From Parcubacteria group bacterium (GTDB lineage Bacteria > Patescibacteriota > Minisyncoccia > Phycocordibacterales > GCA-002724975), in NCBI GenBank assembly GCA_002724975.1, contig PBQF01000054.1, forward strand, positions 1 to 14,512: DNA of 14,512 nt. The letters run 5' to 3'. The notes beneath the pieces were generated by a model. That model saw only the letters and a program-made list of their open reading frames with translations, was not told where the DNA came from and did not search any database. Shown here one piece after another: positions 1-7,718 of the stretch. How positions within the stretch are numbered: position 1 is the stretch's first letter; every line of letters starts with the position of its first letter. A program made the translations under genes and the position numbers.

Positions 1-565
1 ATAAGTCTGTTTCTTCATTACTTATTCCCAATGAATAAAGCATTGAAGATATTTTTTTGAAGTCTTTTTTGTTTTCATCCATGATTACTATTGCGGTGAC
101 AATTTTTATGTTTTTGTTATGTATAGCAGACTCTTTGATTAATTTAATATTATCAATCATCTTATTAAAGTCACTTTCTACTCGGCGAATATTGTCATTG
201 AGCTTTTTATTAGAAGCATGTATTGATATTACATAAAGGCAATTGTTGCCCTCTAATGTTTTTATTATTTCTTCGTTTAAAAGCAAACCATTGGTTGTTA
301 GAGTTATGCTAAGGTCCAGTTCTTTAATTTTACTAATCACTTTATCTATCCAGGGATAAACTAAGGGTTCTCCTCCGGTCAAAATTATTTTCTCTATGCC
401 CATAGATTCTGCTTCTTCTATGATTCTTAAAACTTGGTTTATTTCGAGGTTTTGATTTTTTGTTAAATCGTCATAACGATTACACATAATACATTTATAG
501 TTACAGGCTATGTTCAACTGAAGAGTGATTGCCTTTAAGTTTATATTCTCGTTTATTGTTTTCAT
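1..565 (-). CDS. Radical SAM domain protein, 3' part missing (window edge)
   Basis: An open frame reads leftward from an ATG at 565-563 to the window edge, giving 188 residues with no stop, so the C-terminal half lies outside. It is a radical SAM enzyme. The cluster motif CNYKCIMC places Cys at residues 21, 25 and 28, which bind a 4Fe-4S cluster that cleaves S-adenosylmethionine, and LTGGEP follows at 62-67. The N-terminus is short, with no extra domain before the barrel. It is the last visible gene of the minus-strand operon and starts 16 nt after the stop of the B12-type radical SAM gene, with no clear Shine-Dalgarno. Whether it carries a SPASM or other C-terminal domain cannot be seen. By position it is a further tailoring enzyme of the peptide locus, but its substrate is unknown. 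The family call is firm; the specific role is inference. Confidence 0.88.
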   Translation of the reverse strand, partial: MKTINENINLKAITLQLNIACNYKCIMCNRYDDLTKNQNLEINQVLRIIEEAESMGIEKIILTGGEPLVYPWIDKVISKIKELDLSITLTTNGLLLNEEIIKTLEGNNCLYVISIHASNKKLNDNIRRVESDFNKMIDNIKLIKESAIHNKNIKIVTAIVIMDENKKDFKKISSMLYSLGISNEETDL

Positions 566-581
566 TTTTGTGCTATTGAGT

Positions 582-2189
582 TTATGCCCTTTGATTCTTT
601 GATTTGATTAACCTTAAAATACTCAGTATCATCAAACCAGAAACTGTGATTTGAATAGAAAGGTTATGGGTTTTGCTTATTGATTCTGCTAATTTCTTGA
701 CAGTTGTAGTTCCATTGCATAAAGAATATAGCTCGCTTAAGAAACCAGCATAATCTTCATAAGTTTTGAAATTATCGTTAACTAAATTTTCGGGCAGATA
801 AAATGATGTAGACATGTACTCCTTAATTTGATTTTCATATTTTTTAATGTGTGTGTTTACTGAATCATTGTCAACTCCATTTTTAACTGGAATGTCAGAA
901 AGCAGTTCTATAGGAATAAAATTGATTTTGTCAATAGTATAATCAGACCATTTTTTTGCAAAAAAAGCACCTTTTTTATCTATATCTTCACGAAATTGTG
1001 TTCCTATAGTTGGAAGTGACTGGTGCCCCATAATTGGTATTTCTCCGTTTCTTTTTAGGTTTTTAATATATGGAATAAACTCAGACTTCGCATTGCAATT
1101 ATTTTCTAATTCATATATCAGCTTAGCAGATTTATAAGCGCTGTCCAGGTTTTCTCCTTCATTATAGCTTATCATAAGATAAAATGGATCAATATCTGAC
1201 TTCTTAAGCAGGTCATTGGCAATTTTCATTTTATTGATATTTATTCCTTTGTTGATTTTTTTAAGCACAATCTCATCCCCGCTTTCGATTCCAAGCTCGA
1301 CGCCCACACATCCTGCTTTTCTCATTTCATTTAAATGTTCTTTAAACCTAATAACAGAATCCACCCTGGTCTGGATTAACCATTTAAATTTGATTTTTTT
1401 GCTTATTATTTTATTGCAGAATTCTTTAATCCATTCTTCTGTCCTTAAAAGAAAATCATTATCTTCAAAATGGATATACTCTATTCCATAGTTGCTTATT
1501 ATCCATCCAATTTCCTTAATTACATTGTCTACTGTCCTTAACCTTAAGCTTCCGCCATATAACATTGAACCAAGGCAGAAATTGCATTTAAAGGAGCAGC
1601 CTCTTGAAGCAATAACATTAAATGCCCTTTTATTTTCATACTTTCCGTGGATATTTGTCTGATATTTCTTCCATTTAAGAAGATGGTATGCTGGAAATGG
1701 AAGATTATCTAAATCTTTGATTAATTTACGCGGTTGGTTTATTATTATTTTTCCATTCTCTTTGAATGCCAATCCTGGAATGTCTCTAAAATTTTTTCCT
1801 TCTTTTAACGCGTTAGTTAGCTCTAATGTTGTTGTTTCTTCTTCACCAATAACCACAAAATCTGCATTTCCCTTAGAAAAGGCTTCTTCTGGCATCAATG
1901 TAGGGTGAACTCCGCATAAGACTAAATGTATATCTTGAAAATCCTTTTTAATGATATTGCATAATTTATAGGCATCATCTGCTTGTAAAGTTGTGAAGCC
2001 AATACAGATTGTTTTTGGTCTTTTAGATTTGATATAGTTTAAAATTTGTTCATCATCAAGTTTGTCAATATTATTATCTAAAATGTTCACACTATAGTCA
2101 TTTTTTTCCAGAAGTGAAGCTATATATGCCAGTCCGATTGGCTCTTCTATCAATCCTGATCCGGGTAAAAAATTGGCTTCGGTTATCAT
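582..2189 (-). CDS. B12-binding-type radical SAM protein with C-terminal PqqD-like module
   Basis: 535 residues from the ATG at 2189. Residues 1-160 form most of a cobalamin-binding Rossmann domain of the type found before B12 radical SAM barrels: EEPIGLAYIASLLEKN at 15-30, LCGVHPTLMPEEA at 91-103, and DFVVIGEEETT near 110-120. The DxHxxG cobalamin-ligand motif is absent, as in many of these proteins. The barrel begins with the cluster motif C198, C202, C205, and GVELGIESG at 296-304 is typical of the family. Residues 422-530 are an added module that ends in a PqqD-like segment (LYSLCNG at 487-493, then a hydrophobic helix). The same module occurs in the preceding gene product. The first strand of the B12 domain is missing and appears in another frame at the end of the upstream gene (2219-2248). 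Such enzymes often methylate or rearrange unactivated carbons; here the substrate would by context be the precursor peptide or its sugar (inference). Confidence 0.88.
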   Translation of the reverse strand: MITEANFLPGSGLIEEPIGLAYIASLLEKNDYSVNILDNNIDKLDDEQILNYIKSKRPKTICIGFTTLQADDAYKLCNIIKKDFQDIHLVLCGVHPTLMPEEAFSKGNADFVVIGEEETTTLELTNALKEGKNFRDIPGLAFKENGKIIINQPRKLIKDLDNLPFPAYHLLKWKKYQTNIHGKYENKRAFNVIASRGCSFKCNFCLGSMLYGGSLRLRTVDNVIKEIGWIISNYGIEYIHFEDNDFLLRTEEWIKEFCNKIISKKIKFKWLIQTRVDSVIRFKEHLNEMRKAGCVGVELGIESGDEIVLKKINKGININKMKIANDLLKKSDIDPFYLMISYNEGENLDSAYKSAKLIYELENNCNAKSEFIPYIKNLKRNGEIPIMGHQSLPTIGTQFREDIDKKGAFFAKKWSDYTIDKINFIPIELLSDIPVKNGVDNDSVNTHIKKYENQIKEYMSTSFYLPENLVNDNFKTYEDYAGFLSELYSLCNGTTTVKKLAESISKTHNLSIQITVSGLMILSILRLIKSKNQRA

Positions 2190-2270
2190 TGTAATCCATA
2201 GAGTATAATATGATCTGACTAAGATGCATATCTTGGGCTGATTAGCATGACATCGGATTCTTTCTGATTT
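2190..2270 (-). other. Probable frameshift or split junction in the B12-binding domain
   Basis: The gene ending at 2219 has the C-terminal residues VMLISPRYAS. This is the usual first beta-strand of a B12-binding radical SAM protein and is out of place after a radical SAM/SPASM-like domain. The next gene starts at 2189, already past that strand, in a frame offset by one base. That downstream frame is open for 27 codons above its ATG, back to a TGA at 2273-2271, and has no ATG, GTG or TTG in that stretch. One added base near 2219-2222 would join ISPRYAS to VRSYYTLWIT and then to MITEANF. An alternative start for a standalone enzyme would then be the ATG at 2248-2246. Sequencing error, real gene decay, programmed frameshifting and a simple operon overlap cannot be told apart from this sequence. 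Confidence 0.6.
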
Positions 2271-4819
2271 TCAAAATTTAATCCAAGGGGAAATTTATCT
2301 TCAATAGAGCTTATGCTTCCATAATAAGATAGGCAGGCAGAGCATTTGTTCAATTTTTTAATTATTGTTTCTTGAGCATTTTTTGATTGTAATATTTCAT
2401 TATAGCTTATTTCATATATATTCCCTAATTTTTTTGAACGTAAACAGCTATATGTGTCTCCATTTTCCATGATAAAAATAGAATGTTTTGGGCACTCACA
2501 GGAAAAATTAAGCTTCTTTTTTCTTAGATAATCTGGAATCATTTTTATGAAGTTTTTATCTATCCCCTTATTTGCATCATCTGATAAAATTAAGCTAATT
2601 TGTCTTTCTATATCTTTGGTCATTACTTCTGAAAAGTTGAATATCCTTGATTTTGGGTCTGTGATTTTATTTGTATAGCTTTTATCACACATTGCTGGTT
2701 TTAGTTGAAAATTTAGACCTAATGATTTGGCCAGGCTGTAAGTTTCATATATCTCAGTATAATTAACGGGTGTTATTGTAAATTTAATAGAAACAGGTAT
2801 ATTCTTTCCCTTCAATATCATTGCACTCTCTTTGGTTTTATTAAATGCGCCTAAAACACCCCTCTGGGAATCGTGTTTTTTTATTCCATCTACACTTAAA
2901 GTAAATGAAATGTTTTGATCATTAATATCTTTTATAAATTCGTTTATTTTATCCGTTTCGTATCCATTTGTCGAGAAGCTAATATGGGCCCAAGATAGTT
3001 CTTGTCTTATCAAGGAGTATATTTCAAAAATATCATCCCTAGTAAATAACTCTCCACCTGTCAAAGCAATATCTTTTAGCCTGTTTTTTTTGTATCCTAT
3101 TATAATTTCTTTGATCTTTTCCAGGGGCATATCAATTTTTCTTTCGGATTTCCAAATATCGCACATTGCACACTTCAAATTGCAGTTGTTTGTAAGGGAT
3201 ATGGTAACTTCATTTGGAGTAATTGACTTTGAAGATTCAATTATGTTAAGCATACTTAATACAGAAAATCCAACAACAACTTTTTCTAATCCTAATCCTG
3301 GATATTGTTTGCTGATTTTTTGATAAATTCCATTAATACTCATAACAGAATCGCATTTTTTATACAAGAAATATAAAAAATTTGCAAGATCATTTATATC
3401 TAAAAACCACCTATTGGCCCCCTTAAGTGTTTGAGGAAGGATATAAAAGTCATGCTTAATGCAGTAGGATAATATTCTTTTGTTAAAGCCAAGAATAGAA
3501 AAAAATTCATTTCTTGTAATGTTCTTTTTTATAATTGGAATATCAGAAATTAAGCTTTCTGGGAAAAATAATTCTCCATTTCTTAGCCTTTTGAAATTAA
3601 ATTCATAAGAATCAATGGTGTTTGTTATACTATGATTATTAAATAAGCTAATTGATTTATTATAGATACCATCTAGTGTCTCTTCTCCAAAAAAATTTGT
3701 AGGTAGATATTCTTGATTGGTTTTTATGTTTTTGTTTATTTGGATTAATTTAATGATTTCTTCAGCAATTGGTATGTTTCCTATATTTACCTTGGCACTT
3801 TTTTTTTGTGGGTTTTTTTTATAGGTATCTAAAATTGCGCTTGGGAGCCTAGTTATATCTTCCAGATAAATTGAATTTCCTTTGCTTTCCAGATATTTCG
3901 CACGTTCCTTTTGGTTGTCATGGTCGCATTTTATTTCCAATATTATTGATGGAACTCCAGCCGTCATAATCTCGTTGATAGAGTTATAACCTGCTCTCGA
4001 GATTATCAAACTCGAGCAGTGCATCAGTTCAAGTAGATTTTCTTCATATTTTTGTATTATTAATTTTTCGTTAGAAGAATTAAATGTTTTTTTGCATAAA
4101 GGTCCAGTTACCATAATAAATTTTAGATTTTTGATATTTTCATTAACTTTTTCAAAGGCTGATTTACATTCGCAAAAATAATCATCAGTATCAGTTGTTC
4201 CATCATACTGCCCACCACCCCCACTTATTGACAGGATAACATAATCATCCTTAGCGATATTATATTTATCTTTAATATGTTGAATTTTACTTTTATCGAA
4301 TCCTTTTATGATCTGACCTCCAAAAATAATTTCTGGCGAGTATTTCATTCGTTTCATTAACTGGTCATCAATACCATAATGTTCAAATTCTTCCTTAGTA
4401 TGGGGCAAAATTATTTTCGAAAAGTATTTTGAAGCCGGACTAAGCAATAAATTTGTTAATGTATTGTCATTCATTCTCCTTAATATTAGTATATTTGTTC
4501 TATTTTTGTTTCTCTCATCAGTTAAGACCAATCTCGGGGGATGTGTATCATAAACAACAATATCCGGATCATAATCTTCGATAATATCTGTAATTTTGCT
4601 GTTATCTTCCTTATTTAGAATATTAAGGTTGCCAATATCAGGGCATTTTACAAATTCAAATTTATTTTCCAGAAAAAAATTATCAAAGCTTGTACTGGTC
4701 ATAAAAAGGCATTTTGTATCTGGATGTAACTCTCTTATTGTTCTGGCAATAGTTACTGTCCTGTTTATATGCCCCAGTCCTATACCGTTAATTGCATGGA
4801 ATAATATTTTCACTTTCAA
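2219..4819 (-). CDS. GT28-like glycosyltransferase / PqqD-like / radical SAM fusion protein
   Basis: 866 residues, three parts. Residues 1-360 resemble MurG-type GT-B glycosyltransferases: GIGLGHINRTVTIA at 12-25 is the N-terminal glycine/His loop, and SRAGYNSINEIMTAGVPSI at 274-292 is the nucleotide-sugar binding motif. Residues 403-530 are a linker and PqqD-like module (LYKKCDS at 485-491). Residues 536-835 are a radical SAM barrel with cluster Cys 546, 550 and 553, a variant TGGEL at 587-591 in place of the usual GGEP, and later Cys 774, 776, 792, 826 and 829 that suggest auxiliary cluster binding of SPASM/twitch type. The longest frame starts with TTG at 4819. A GTG at 4813, six bases after GGGATGA, is equally good. 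Either start overlaps the preceding gene by about 26-32 nt. The likely job is glycosylation coupled to radical modification of the operon's peptide (inference). The last ten residues look borrowed from the next gene. Confidence 0.88.
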   Translation of the reverse strand: MKVKILFHAINGIGLGHINRTVTIARTIRELHPDTKCLFMTSTSFDNFFLENKFEFVKCPDIGNLNILNKEDNSKITDIIEDYDPDIVVYDTHPPRLVLTDERNKNRTNILILRRMNDNTLTNLLLSPASKYFSKIILPHTKEEFEHYGIDDQLMKRMKYSPEIIFGGQIIKGFDKSKIQHIKDKYNIAKDDYVILSISGGGGQYDGTTDTDDYFCECKSAFEKVNENIKNLKFIMVTGPLCKKTFNSSNEKLIIQKYEENLLELMHCSSLIISRAGYNSINEIMTAGVPSIILEIKCDHDNQKERAKYLESKGNSIYLEDITRLPSAILDTYKKNPQKKSAKVNIGNIPIAEEIIKLIQINKNIKTNQEYLPTNFFGEETLDGIYNKSISLFNNHSITNTIDSYEFNFKRLRNGELFFPESLISDIPIIKKNITRNEFFSILGFNKRILSYCIKHDFYILPQTLKGANRWFLDINDLANFLYFLYKKCDSVMSINGIYQKISKQYPGLGLEKVVVGFSVLSMLNIIESSKSITPNEVTISLTNNCNLKCAMCDIWKSERKIDMPLEKIKEIIIGYKKNRLKDIALTGGELFTRDDIFEIYSLIRQELSWAHISFSTNGYETDKINEFIKDINDQNISFTLSVDGIKKHDSQRGVLGAFNKTKESAMILKGKNIPVSIKFTITPVNYTEIYETYSLAKSLGLNFQLKPAMCDKSYTNKITDPKSRIFNFSEVMTKDIERQISLILSDDANKGIDKNFIKMIPDYLRKKKLNFSCECPKHSIFIMENGDTYSCLRSKKLGNIYEISYNEILQSKNAQETIIKKLNKCSACLSYYGSISSIEDKFPLGLNFENQKESDVMLISPRYAS

Positions 4820-7346
4820 TCATCCCGCTAAATAGCCTAAATTCAATTTTATTGTTTTGCTTCAAATCTTTAATTATTTTTTGAAGATGCTTAAAATATT
4901 TCTCATTCATAAGTTCATGGTGTATTACTATGCCAATTTGATTTTCATTCTTTATTTTTTCTTCGATTTCTTTGTCTATCTTTCCCGTATCCCTTAAAAA
5001 AACACCATCCTGCTTTTGATCAAGAAATTCAATATTTCCGGGTATTCGTTTAAATGAAACCTTAATCTTGCCAAAATTATTTTCAAAAAAATCATAATCT
5101 GAAAAGGCCTTATACTCTAAAGAGTCTAATATTTTTAAGGTATCATTATTATATCCATAATATGGAGGGCAAAAAGCCTGGAAAAATCCACCATTAAAGT
5201 ATTTTTCCATCAAAATTTTACCATTGATTATATCAGAATATTGCTCATCATAAGACCTTTTGTTTCCAAACTCATATTCCTCTCCAACAAACCCAATATT
5301 AAAGTTATTGTGGCTGAAGCCATGCTGGTGAAATTCAACAAGTTCCGGGTAATCTTTTTTAAGTTTAAGAAGGTAGCTTAAGCTTTTTTTTGTGATTTTG
5401 CTTGGAATGACTTCCAAATTTATAGGGACTTTTTCTTCAATAAAGATGCTCAATAATCTAATCAGCTTTGGTGTTAATTCACCGACATCATCATCCCTAA
5501 AGAATAATATTTTTCTGTTTGATTTGAAATTTTTAAAGTTATTGCTAGATATTGCTGACTTAAAATCCAATCTAATGTCTTTTTTAAATTCCTCAGGAGA
5601 ATTCTCATATCTTTCTTCAATATACTCCTTAATTTCAAAGTAAGGGTGTTTTTTATACATCAGCAACTGGTTTTTTATAGATGAAATAAATCTATCCTTG
5701 CTTAAGATAGGGTGTATTTCTTTTTTCATTCTGATGTTATAAGAGATAATATTTTTATCCAAAATAATTTTGTTGTTGTTTTTTACTAACCTATATCCTA
5801 ATTCTGTATCTTCCTCACCCCACCCAACAAAATCATTGTCAAACTTAAAGTTGTCAAACAATGCTTTTTTTATTGAAACATTGGAACCGGCTCCGAATAC
5901 CTGCCAGATTTTTTTATTTTTTATGGAATTATTTTGTAAAGTATCCATAAACATATTATGCCTAAACTCAGGGATTATTGGCAATTCATTTATTTTATTT
6001 TTTCCATTTAATTTACTGGTAATTTCTTCTTTTTTGTATGCTTTTTTTGAGCCATAGCTTGCATTGTATCCTAAAACGACATCAGCGTGTTTCGTGGCTT
6101 TCATATGACCAATAATAAAATTTTCCGGAGCAACAGAATCATCATCCAGGAAAATCAAAATTTCCCCTTTTGCATTTTTTGCTCCAAGATTCCTTGCCTG
6201 GCCAGCCCTAAATCCCTTATCTTCCTGGGAAAAATATTCTATTTTATTGAACTGTTTTTTAATATCATCAATAAGTTGTTTAGTTCCATCAGAAGACCCG
6301 TCATCAGCAACAATAATTTCATAGATGCTTTTTCTGCATCTTTGTAAGATTAAGGATTTCAATACTAATCCTAATGATTCCTTATTATTATAAGTTGGAA
6401 TAACAACACTGACAAGCGGATTTACATTTTTATAATCGCGCAGATTCTCATTTTCAAGCAATCCCCCTTTGCAAGTCTCCAGTTGATAACATTCTTTACA
6501 TTCCATATCAACATCTCGGTAATTTCTGATGCCTTTCATCTCATTCGAATTCCAGATTTGCATAATATCACTATTTTTGATGTTTCCAAATATCAAATTA
6601 GAGTTATAATCTGCCTTATAGTTTCCATTGCAGTCAATAACCAATCTGGAATGCCCAGAATCAAAAATTCCTCCTTTGCATATTGATTGTAAATTTTCGC
6701 TTATTACGCAGAACGGAAGAGAATTGGTAATTTTAGTGTTCATATTAAATTCATCGTTATATTTTTTTATTTTATTGTAGATATCTTTAATATTGCCTTG
6801 ATTAATCGGATTTTTATCAAATTTATTGGGTATTGGCCTCAATAGAAACCATTCTGAGAAATTCTTGTTATCGATCCCAAAAACAAATTCATAATATTTT
6901 TCAATATCTCTTATATTATTTTTTGTTATTATTGTAGCAAGCATAATTTTTGTATCAAAACCCTTAATAAGGCCCATTGCTTTTTTTACTTTATCAAACC
7001 TATTCAAATCATGCAAAGAAAAAAGAGCCAAATCAACAAAATTAAAGAATTCCTTATTATCGTCAGTTATCAAAAAACCATTGGTATTTAAAATAATATA
7101 TAATCCCAAAGATTTTGCTTTTTTAAGGATTTCCTGCAAATCTTTCCTTAAAAATGGCTCTCCACCTGTAAACCTGACTGCCTTAATTCCGGATTTTGAG
7201 ATATCATCTAAGACTTTGAATATGTCATCCGACAGCATGTCATTAATATTATCCATGTCTTGATCGTTAAAGCAAAAATCACAGCTTAAATTGCATTTTC
7301 TTGTTACTTCAATAACTATTTCATTAGGTAATTCCATTTTTTTCAT
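4788..7346 (-). CDS. Radical SAM/SPASM-like - GT2 glycosyltransferase - polysaccharide deacetylase-like triple fusion
   Basis: 852 residues from the ATG at 7346, which follows GGGGGTG, a good archaeal ribosome site. A frame 17 codons longer, from 7397, would add an odd hydrophobic stretch and has no such site. Domain 1 (about 8-295): radical SAM cluster Cys 18, 22, 25; TGGEP at 60-64; SPASM-like tail with Cys 223, 239, 283, 286 and 292. Domain 2 (about 311-525): family GT2 glycosyltransferase with VSVVIPTYNN, ADDGSSDGT, FLDDD at 399-403 (metal/nucleotide-sugar site), and the GWGEED motif at 508-513 seen in galactosyltransferase-type GT2 enzymes. Domain 3 (about 612-840): NodB/CE4-like fold with DDD at 618-620, HQHGFSH at 673-679 and CPPYYG at 726-731, the usual metal and substrate motifs. 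It lies directly after the precursor gene. A joint role in modifying and sugar-decorating that peptide is inferred. I know of no characterised protein with this domain order. Confidence 0.9.
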   Translation of the reverse strand: MKKMELPNEIVIEVTRKCNLSCDFCFNDQDMDNINDMLSDDIFKVLDDISKSGIKAVRFTGGEPFLRKDLQEILKKAKSLGLYIILNTNGFLITDDNKEFFNFVDLALFSLHDLNRFDKVKKAMGLIKGFDTKIMLATIITKNNIRDIEKYYEFVFGIDNKNFSEWFLLRPIPNKFDKNPINQGNIKDIYNKIKKYNDEFNMNTKITNSLPFCVISENLQSICKGGIFDSGHSRLVIDCNGNYKADYNSNLIFGNIKNSDIMQIWNSNEMKGIRNYRDVDMECKECYQLETCKGGLLENENLRDYKNVNPLVSVVIPTYNNKESLGLVLKSLILQRCRKSIYEIIVADDGSSDGTKQLIDDIKKQFNKIEYFSQEDKGFRAGQARNLGAKNAKGEILIFLDDDSVAPENFIIGHMKATKHADVVLGYNASYGSKKAYKKEEITSKLNGKNKINELPIIPEFRHNMFMDTLQNNSIKNKKIWQVFGAGSNVSIKKALFDNFKFDNDFVGWGEEDTELGYRLVKNNNKIILDKNIISYNIRMKKEIHPILSKDRFISSIKNQLLMYKKHPYFEIKEYIEERYENSPEEFKKDIRLDFKSAISSNNFKNFKSNRKILFFRDDDVGELTPKLIRLLSIFIEEKVPINLEVIPSKITKKSLSYLLKLKKDYPELVEFHQHGFSHNNFNIGFVGEEYEFGNKRSYDEQYSDIINGKILMEKYFNGGFFQAFCPPYYGYNNDTLKILDSLEYKAFSDYDFFENNFGKIKVSFKRIPGNIEFLDQKQDGVFLRDTGKIDKEIEEKIKNENQIGIVIHHELMNEKYFKHLQKIIKDLKQNNKIEFRLFSGMIESENIIPCN

Positions 7347-7359
7347 AACACCCCCATGC

Positions 7360-7372
7360 AGATAAAAAATGA
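7360..7372 (-). terminator. Possible partial T-run terminator after the precursor gene
   Basis: On the coding strand, the 59-nt gap between the precursor stop and the next start holds the run CATTTTTTATC (six T). Archaeal RNA polymerase can stop at T-runs without a hairpin. A leaky stop here would make more precursor transcript than enzyme transcript, as is common in peptide-modification loci. The background is AT-rich, so this may be chance. Confidence 0.25.
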
Positions 7373-7405
7373 TTATTAAGATAAAGATATAACGCATCTA
7401 TTAAT

Positions 7406-7666
7406 TTAATATGAACTATGAGAGCTATGGGAACTGTGTGCTGCAGCATGGATATGCGTCCCTATTGCAGATGGCTTTACATAATTCAAATTTAAATTGT
7501 TGTTATGTGGAGTATTGCTATGCCCTGCTTCTACTTCATTTACAGATACTAATGCAGCTGCACCCAGCAGGATTCCGGCTTTAATCAGCTTTTCCTTGCT
7601 TATCTTGCCTTCTTCTTTTGTTAAAAATGAGCTTATTTTTTTCTTTAATTTAGGTATTTTTATCAT
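7406..7666 (-). CDS. RiPP precursor peptide with C-terminal His-Ser-Ser repeat (Hxs-type)
   Basis: 86 residues from the ATG at 7666, placed five bases after AGAGGA; a frame extended to a TTG at 7702 is less likely. The peptide has no cysteine. Residues 1-29 are basic (leader). Residues 30-42, AGILLGAAALVSV, are hydrophobic and are followed by NEVEAG, which reads like a signal-peptide cleavage region near residues 47-48. The likely core, 48-86, is rich in His, Asn and Ser. It has His at 49, 54, 71, 73, 77, 80 and 83 and ends in three perfect tandem units, HSSHSSHSSY. His-Xaa-Ser repeat peptides are the known substrates associated with HxsB/HxsC/HxsD maturases, and hxsB ends 52 nt upstream. The product is therefore probably a ribosomally made peptide modified by the surrounding radical SAM enzymes and then exported. 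The bond type and the site of leader removal cannot be read from sequence. Confidence 0.82.
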   Translation of the reverse strand: MIKIPKLKKKISSFLTKEEGKISKEKLIKAGILLGAAALVSVNEVEAGHSNTPHNNNLNLNYVKPSAIGTHIHAAAHSSHSSHSSY

Positions 7667-7718
7667 CGAATCCTCTTTTTGTATTATAGTATCTCTGTTC
7701 AATCCCCTGTATTTGATA

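Noticed and set aside
2187..2219. TAG at 2221-2219 read through as pyrrolysine to join the two genes
   Set aside because: Reading on in frame meets TGA after ten codons and never enters the frame of the downstream gene, so read-through cannot explain the split domain.
7395..7397. Upstream ATG at 7397 as the start of the radical SAM-GT2-deacetylase gene
   Set aside because: It would add a 17-residue hydrophobic stretch not expected before a radical SAM barrel, and it lacks a ribosome site, whereas the ATG at 7346 follows GGGGGTG.
7406..7440. HSS-coding repeat as a DNA-level tandem repeat or CRISPR-like element
   Set aside because: The three units use different Ser codons, so the repeat is kept at the peptide level, and there are only three units of 9 nt.
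7667..7702. TTG at 7702 as the start of the precursor peptide
   Set aside because: The ATG at 7666 has AGAGGA five bases upstream, and the extra 12 residues look like the untranslated leader carrying that site.
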